Shown one piece after another: positions 6,065 to 9,330 of a stretch of 9,330 bases of DNA. The DNA comes from Candidatus Mnemosynella bozhongmuii (GTDB lineage Archaea > Halobacteriota > Archaeoglobi > Mnemosynellales > Mnemosynellaceae), in assembly GCA_014361165.1 (NCBI GenBank), contig JACIWD010000121.1, positions 1 to 9,330 of the forward strand, written 5' to 3'. Positions within the stretch are counted from its first letter, which is position 1; each line of letters starts with the position of its first letter. The notes beneath the pieces were generated by a model. The model was not told the origin of the DNA, did no database searches, and worked only from the letters and a program-made list of their open reading frames with translations. The position numbers were made by a program, and so were the translations under genes.

Positions 6065-6136
6065 TGCGCCGACCGGGATTCGAACCCGGGTCTGAGCCTT
6101 GGCAAGGCCCGGTGATAACCCCTACACCATCGGCGC
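6065..6136 (-). tRNA. tRNA-Gly (anticodon GCC)
   Basis: The minus strand folds into a complete 72-nt cloverleaf. The acceptor stem is GCGCCGA paired with TCGGCGC (7 bp), the discriminator base is A, and the D arm is GTG...CAC with GGGG in the loop. The anticodon stem GGGCC/GGCTC closes the loop TTGCCAA, giving anticodon GCC, and the T arm is CCGGG-TTCGAAT-CCCGG. There is no intron and no encoded CCA (the next bases are TCAA), so CCA must be added enzymatically. A T-containing stretch (CCCTTTTCT on the minus strand, about 6050-6058) shortly downstream may terminate transcription. The TATA box of this gene lies in the end of the DUF99 coding region. Confidence 0.97.
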
Positions 6137-6149
6137 ACCCGCAGTTATT

Positions 6150-6749
6150 TTATTCTCGACCACTATATAAACTTTGATTTCCGGTTTCATGAAGCATCCT
6201 CATAATTCCCCGGGCAATTATTCTTGCAACTCTCAGCGGTTCCGGAATGGCACCGGAAGGAGTAAACTTTGCAAGCACTCTTTTTGCATCAGCATCTGAT
6301 ATTCCCTCAGCCCGGATATAAAGTTCCGTGCCATCAATCTCAATTTTCTCCCTTTCTCCAAGCCTTCTGTAGGCTTCGATTCTTGATTGATCTCCGGGAA
6401 AATACTCGGAGAGATACTTCTCAAGCCCTTCGGATTCCTCGTATGTGACGCAGATCACGGGAAGGGATGTTTCGAGATGAACTCTCTCGATGTCAATTAT
6501 GTTGAAGAAAGATATGACGCATCCATTCAGGAGAATCACGTTTATGTCGCTTCTGTCCAAATTTCTGAAGATCTTGAGAACCGCATCTGTTGCATCTATT
6601 CCTCCCACTGTTGCAACAGAACATGCGAAGCCATCAATTTTCCAGTCCGCCCTCATCACAACTCCTGCGAGGGCTGACAGAGGATAACCTCTCTTGAAGC
6701 TTTCTGCAATACCGAGAGCTCTTATACCCTTCTTCTCAGGATGAATCAT
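6150..6749 (-). CDS. DUF99 (UPF0215) family protein
   Basis: This 199-residue archaeal protein matches DUF99: HPEKKGIRALGIAESF (3-18), LAGVVMRADWKIDGF (27-41), VGGIDATDA (48-56), FNIIDIERV (82-90), LPVICVTYE (96-104) and GAIPEPLRVARIIA (166-179). From memory, the family has been linked to the endonuclease V/RNase H-like fold and some databases now name it endonuclease dU; I treat that as unverified. The start is the ATG at 6749, which puts the conserved HPEKK at the N-terminus as usual. A GTG at 6776 would add nine residues unlike the family. The ATG lies 14 bases inside the zinc-ribbon gene, so the two are probably coupled. The last codons after about residue 188 contain the tRNA-Gly promoter and may be a poorly constrained tail. 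Confidence 0.88.
   Translation of the reverse strand: MIHPEKKGIRALGIAESFKRGYPLSALAGVVMRADWKIDGFACSVATVGGIDATDAVLKIFRNLDRSDINVILLNGCVISFFNIIDIERVHLETSLPVICVTYEESEGLEKYLSEYFPGDQSRIEAYRRLGEREKIEIDGTELYIRAEGISDADAKRVLAKFTPSGAIPEPLRVARIIARGIMRMLHETGNQSLYSGRE
6164..6171 (-). promoter_or_regulatory. TATA box of the tRNA-Gly gene, inside DUF99 codons
   Basis: TTTATATA preceded by CAAAG (BRE-like) is centred about 32 nt before the mature tRNA 5' end, which predicts a start near 6141 and a short leader trimmed by RNase P. The same bases encode Ser-Leu-Tyr near the C-terminus of the DUF99 protein. Confidence 0.75.
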
Positions 6750-6888
6750 CCTCCCACCAGTAACCGCAATCACCACAGAGCAGGAACCTTCCTCCTATGC
6801 TCACAGTTTTGCAGCACATTTTGAGCTCAATTTCCCTCTTCTCCTCCACGTTCCTGGAACCGCATTTTTTACACCGAACTTCTGGCAT
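6736..6888 (-). CDS. Small zinc-ribbon protein (50 aa)
   Basis: A short gene that length cut-offs would miss. The product has paired CxxC knuckles, C6-KK-C9 followed by G-S and C38-GD-C41 followed by G-Y, separated by a charged segment and an extra C25-C26 pair; it ends WWEDDSS. The knuckles are typical of a zinc ribbon that binds nucleic acid or protein. The first ATG is at 6888, with no Shine-Dalgarno site but a TATA-like box about 27-28 nt upstream, which suggests leaderless expression. The stop overlaps the DUF99 start by 14 bases, making a two-gene operon. It is divergent from the XPD helicase gene, 53 bases away. Function unknown; a DNA-repair or transcription accessory role is only a guess from position. 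Confidence 0.78.
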   Translation of the reverse strand: MPEVRCKKCGSRNVEEKREIELKMCCKTVSIGGRFLLCGDCGYWWEDDSS

Positions 6889-6910
6889 GAAAGAAGGTTT
6901 TTCTTACTGG

Positions 6911-6920
6911 AAATATAAAG
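6911..6920. promoter_or_regulatory. Shared, centrally placed TATA box for zinc-ribbon/DUF99 and XPD
   Basis: AAATATAAAG sits exactly in the middle of the 53-base gap (6889-6941) between divergent ATGs. Read on the plus strand (AAATATAA) its centre is about 27-28 nt before the XPD ATG; read on the minus strand (TTTATATT) it is the same distance before the zinc-ribbon ATG. One TBP-binding element could therefore serve both leaderless transcripts. BRE sequence on either side is weak. Confidence 0.55.
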
Positions 6921-6941
6921 GGTGTGTTCGTGGGAGAGATA

Positions 6942-8840
6942 ATGAAATACTTTCCGAAAACACCTTATGAACATCAGAAGGTTTTGATGGAGAGAATAGA
7001 GGGGGCGCTGAGAGAGGGGAAAATAGTTCTCTTTGAGGGAGCATGCGGAACGGGAAAGACTCTCATCTCTCTTGCCTCAGCCCTCTCTGTTGCAAGAGAA
7101 CTAAACAAAAAAGTCATAGTTGCAACAAACGTTCATCAGCAGATGAATCAGTTTGTTGAAGAACTCAGAGAGATTAAAAAAAGAGTTAAAGACCTCAGGG
7201 TAACCGTTCTGAAAGGGAAAACTCACCTCTGTCCTGAAAACAGGAGTTATGAAGAGTGCGAGAAAATGAGGAAGGGCGAGGGAAACCTTTTTTGTGAGAG
7301 ATATCTCCGGAGCACTGAGAGAAAAATTTCGGAGTTTGAGGAATGGTATTTTTCAGATGTGAGATATCCCGAAGAGATCTCCGAGAAGGAAAGGGAATGC
7401 TGTGCATACGAACTTCTTAAGAGATGCATGGAAACTTCAGATTTGCTTCTCTGCAACTACCATCATGTTATCGATCTCGAAATCTTCACAAGAGTCCTGA
7501 ACTGGCTGTCATGCACTCCGGAGGACCTCATCATAATCTTTGATGAGGCTCACAATCTTGAGAGTGCCTCAAGAGAGCACGGATCGGTTTTTCTTCACAG
7601 CAGCATTCTGAAAAGAGCGATAGAGGAGCTGAGGGAGAGCGGAAGAGAGGATTATGCTGAGTTTTTGAGGAAGTTTGAAATCTTTTTAGAGGAGATTATT
7701 GATGAGAAGACTCTTGAAGAGAGATGGGTGGATTTGAGGGGAGAGGAGGCTGCTGGAGAAATTCTTTTAAGCGGTAATGAAATTTTCGAAAAGCTGAGAG
7801 AGATTCATGAAAATCCGGCTGAATTCTTCGAGGAGCTTTACGAAATCTCGTTTGAATTCAGCGAAAATCTCGGAGCTCTCTCCGAATTCATGCTCAGATA
7901 TTTTGAGGTTTTCAGAAACCCATCATATGCGATTTTCATCAATCTGAAAGAGAACAGAGAATACACGCTTGAGATCTTTTCATGCATTCCGAGAGATGTT
8001 GTGAAACCTCTTTTCGATTCTCTCTTCTCCTCAATCCTGATGTCGGCAACTCTCAGGCCTTTTGATGTTCTCAAAGAGGTTCTCGGAATAGAGAGGGAGA
8101 CGCTTGAAATTGTCTCTCCGTCTCCCTTCCCGAAGGAGAGGAGACTGACTCTTTCTGTGAGGTTTCCTCCGCTGTTCCAGAAGAGAAGGGAGGACGAGAG
8201 AACTGCAAGGCTTCTGAAATCAGTTCTCAGGGACATCATTCGCTTCTCCGCGGGAAATGTTCTCATATTCTTTCCGAATTATCAGGAAGCAGAGAAATAC
8301 TACAGGATGATGGATGTTGAGAACAAGCTTCTTGACAGAGTGGGCGAATCTTCAGAAGAGGTAAGGAGAAGATTTTTTGAGCTCGGGGAGAAGGGAAAAA
8401 AGGCAGTCCTCTTCTCATATTTGTGGGGAACTCTTTCCGAGGGAGTTGACTACAGGGATGAGAGGGCAAGAACAGTTGTTATAGTTGGGGTTGGGTATCC
8501 CTCCCTCAGCGAGAGAATAATGGCAGTAAAGAGAGCCTATGATATGAGATTTGGAAATGGATTTGAATATGCAATACAAACTCCGACGATAAGGAGGATA
8601 AGACAGTGCATGGGAAGGGTTGTGAGGTCTCCTGAGGACTATGGAGTCAGAATTCTTCTCGATGTGAGATTTACAAGAAGTGCTCTGAAAACTCTGCCAA
8701 AATACGAGGTATATTCAAAATTTCCGGAAGAGGAAAGAGAGGAGTTTGTCGAGATCTCTCCTGAAGAGATTGCGGAGAGACTCTCAAAATTCTTCTCAGG
8801 GTTCTTTCACCCGGCTTCAGAATTCACGACTCTGATTTAG
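6942..8840 (+). CDS. xpd: XPD/Rad3-type Fe-S DNA helicase
   Basis: This 632-residue superfamily 2 5'-3' helicase is related to XPD/ERCC2, acting in DNA repair or on structured DNA. Motifs: Walker A GACGTGKT (33-40); DEAH box IIIFDEAHN (197-205); motif III MSATL (367-371); LIFFPNYQEA (441-450); motif V GTLSEGVDYR (496-505); motif VI QCMGRVVRSPEDYG (555-568). Between Walker A and DEAH lies the Fe-S insertion with C97, C106, C118, C153/C154 and C162; CCAYELLK and LLLCNYHH match the euryarchaeal subgroup. The start is the ATG at 6942 (GGGAGAG just upstream and a TATA box about 28 nt before). A GTG at 6924 would lie too close to that TATA to be transcribed. It is transcribed away from the zinc-ribbon/DUF99 operon. 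Confidence 0.93.
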   Translation: MKYFPKTPYEHQKVLMERIEGALREGKIVLFEGACGTGKTLISLASALSVARELNKKVIVATNVHQQMNQFVEELREIKKRVKDLRVTVLKGKTHLCPENRSYEECEKMRKGEGNLFCERYLRSTERKISEFEEWYFSDVRYPEEISEKERECCAYELLKRCMETSDLLLCNYHHVIDLEIFTRVLNWLSCTPEDLIIIFDEAHNLESASREHGSVFLHSSILKRAIEELRESGREDYAEFLRKFEIFLEEIIDEKTLEERWVDLRGEEAAGEILLSGNEIFEKLREIHENPAEFFEELYEISFEFSENLGALSEFMLRYFEVFRNPSYAIFINLKENREYTLEIFSCIPRDVVKPLFDSLFSSILMSATLRPFDVLKEVLGIERETLEIVSPSPFPKERRLTLSVRFPPLFQKRREDERTARLLKSVLRDIIRFSAGNVLIFFPNYQEAEKYYRMMDVENKLLDRVGESSEEVRRRFFELGEKGKKAVLFSYLWGTLSEGVDYRDERARTVVIVGVGYPSLSERIMAVKRAYDMRFGNGFEYAIQTPTIRRIRQCMGRVVRSPEDYGVRILLDVRFTRSALKTLPKYEVYSKFPEEEREEFVEISPEEIAERLSKFFSGFFHPASEFTTLI

Positions 8841-8859
8841 CATGATTAAAAATCGAGAA

Positions 8860-8867
8860 ATTTATAA
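8860..8867 (+). promoter_or_regulatory. Upstream TATA-like box in the XPD-antiporter gap
   Basis: ATTTATAA, followed at once by AGGAGGAGAGG. It would start transcription near 8891 and give a leader of about 55 nt for the antiporter gene. It competes with the better-placed box at 8903-8910. Confidence 0.25.
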
Positions 8868-8902
8868 GGAGGAGAGGAAATCATGAGCTCGGCAGGTGCC
8901 AT

Positions 8903-8910
8903 CTTTATAT
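8903..8910 (+). promoter_or_regulatory. TATA box for the antiporter gene
   Basis: CTTTATAT is centred about 39-40 nt before the GTG at 8946, predicting a start near 8933 and a 13-nt leader that contains GGGTG (8936-8940), five bases before the start codon. Confidence 0.5.
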
Positions 8911-8945
8911 TGGATGATTGAAGAAAGTAGGAAAAGGGTGTTAAT

Positions 8946-9330
8946 GTGTCGGGGGATTCCGCAACCCTGATAATCAGCAAGTTTATTCTGAACATTGCCA
9001 TTCTTCTGATTGTTGCAAGAATTGCGGGAGATCTGACAAACAAATATCTTAGGCAGCCACCGGTTCTCGGAGAACTGATTGCCGGAATAATAATTGGACC
9101 CTATGCACTCGGAAGCCTCATAAATGATCCAATACTCCTCAATTTCGGAGAAATCAGCTTCAACGGAACCCATTTCAGTCTTCTTGAAGTAATGTCAATG
9201 ATCGCAGTCATAATTCTCCTCTTCGTTGCAGGAGTTGAGACTGATGTCCGAAAGTTTGTCAGGTATGGCAAGAGTGCAGGTGCGGTGGCGGTTGGCGGAC
9301 TCGTCTTCTCCTTCCTCTTTGGCTATTACC
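8946..9330 (+). CDS. CPA2-family cation:proton antiporter (3'-partial)
   Basis: The first 128 residues of a membrane transporter in the KefB/NapA-like monovalent cation:proton antiporter-2 family; the gene runs off the right edge (full members have about 10-13 membrane helices). Visible are a first hydrophobic helix (about 13-25), the family block RQPPVLGELIAGIIIGPYALG (36-56), a helix containing MIAVIILLFVAGVETDV (85-101, matching the usual FxxGLExD block) and the start of another helix (111-128). The start is GTG at 8946, with GGGTG five bases upstream. The overlapping ATG at 8944 is in another frame and stops after eight codons. It probably exchanges Na+ or K+ for H+ across the cytoplasmic membrane; the ion cannot be told from this part. 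Confidence 0.9.
   Translation, partial: MSGDSATLIISKFILNIAILLIVARIAGDLTNKYLRQPPVLGELIAGIIIGPYALGSLINDPILLNFGEISFNGTHFSLLEVMSMIAVIILLFVAGVETDVRKFVRYGKSAGAVAVGGLVFSFLFGYY

Noticed and set aside
6750..6776. GTG start extending DUF99 by nine residues
   Set aside because: The conserved HPEKKGIR normally sits at the N-terminus; the extra residues are the zinc-ribbon coding region read in another frame.
6924..6941. GTG start extending XPD by six residues
   Set aside because: It lies only about 10 bases past the TATA box, so it would not be in the transcript; family members start at MKYFP-like sequence.
7838..8266. 142-codon minus-strand frame within XPD
   Set aside because: Antisense shadow of a clear helicase gene; low-complexity Ser/Leu/Arg composition typical of reversed purine-rich codons.
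1..9330. CRISPR array, insertion sequence, toxin-antitoxin or integration site at the tRNA
   Set aside because: No regularly spaced repeats, transposase, terminal inverted repeats, toxin-like small gene pair, or duplicated tRNA 3' end was found.

Overview
This window looks like part of a euryarchaeal, probably thermophilic chromosome, most like the Archaeoglobales (an inference, not a database match). The evidence is: RadB (a euryarchaeal RecA paralogue), an XPD-type Fe-S helicase with the GACGTGKT Walker A variant, a DUF99/UPF0215 protein, arginine encoded almost only by AGA/AGG, purine-rich coding strands, archaeal TATA boxes in front of genes, GGTG/GGAGG Shine-Dalgarno sites, and a tRNA gene without encoded CCA. 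Gene density is high, with many overlaps and short gaps. I see no mobile element, CRISPR array or integration scar.

Layout, left to right. (1) 2-1449, + strand: the C-terminal two thirds of larC (nickel-pincer cofactor nickel insertion; its 5' end is outside the window), joined by an ATGA overlap to radB. (2) 1495-1698, +: a 4-oxalocrotonate-tautomerase-fold mini protein, apparently leaderless. (3) 1700-3723, -: a two-gene operon. The upstream gene encodes a CCG-domain Fe-S protein (HdrD/LutA-like). It overlaps by ATGA the gene for a LUD-domain protein with two [4Fe-4S] ferredoxin motifs (LutB/LldF-like). (4) 3724-3868: a divergent promoter region. (5) 3869-4465, +: a SagB-type nitroreductase whose 3' end overlaps, tail to tail, (6) 4433-5002, -: an ASCH-domain protein with a C-terminal helix-turn-helix-like region. 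(7) 5003-5154: a non-coding gap with a 58% GC island, either a structured leader or a small RNA. (8) 5155-5925, -: a TIM-barrel protein resembling methylenetetrahydrofolate reductases. (9) 6065-6136, -: tRNA-Gly(GCC), whose TATA box lies inside the last codons of (10) the DUF99 gene at 6150-6749, -. DUF99 is preceded by and overlaps (11) a 50-residue zinc-ribbon gene at 6736-6888, -. (12) 6942-8840, +: XPD-type helicase, divergent from the zinc-ribbon gene across one central TATA box. (13) 8946-end, +: the N-terminus of a CPA2 cation:proton antiporter, cut by the window edge.

Themes. Redox and lactate-type chemistry clusters on the left: LarC, the LUD/CCG Fe-S pair, the tautomerase and the nitroreductase. 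DNA repair clusters on the right (zinc ribbon-DUF99 facing XPD), with radB on the left. Four genes (tautomerase, nitroreductase, zinc ribbon, XPD) have a TATA-like box centred about 27-30 nt before the start codon, which suggests leaderless mRNAs. The MTHFR-like protein, the antiporter and the LUD gene have clear Shine-Dalgarno sites. I do not see a complete undescribed system. The best leads are the overlooked zinc-ribbon gene with its symmetric shared promoter opposite XPD, the ASCH-HTH fusion with its GC-rich leader, and the tautomerase lacking both substrate-binding arginines.
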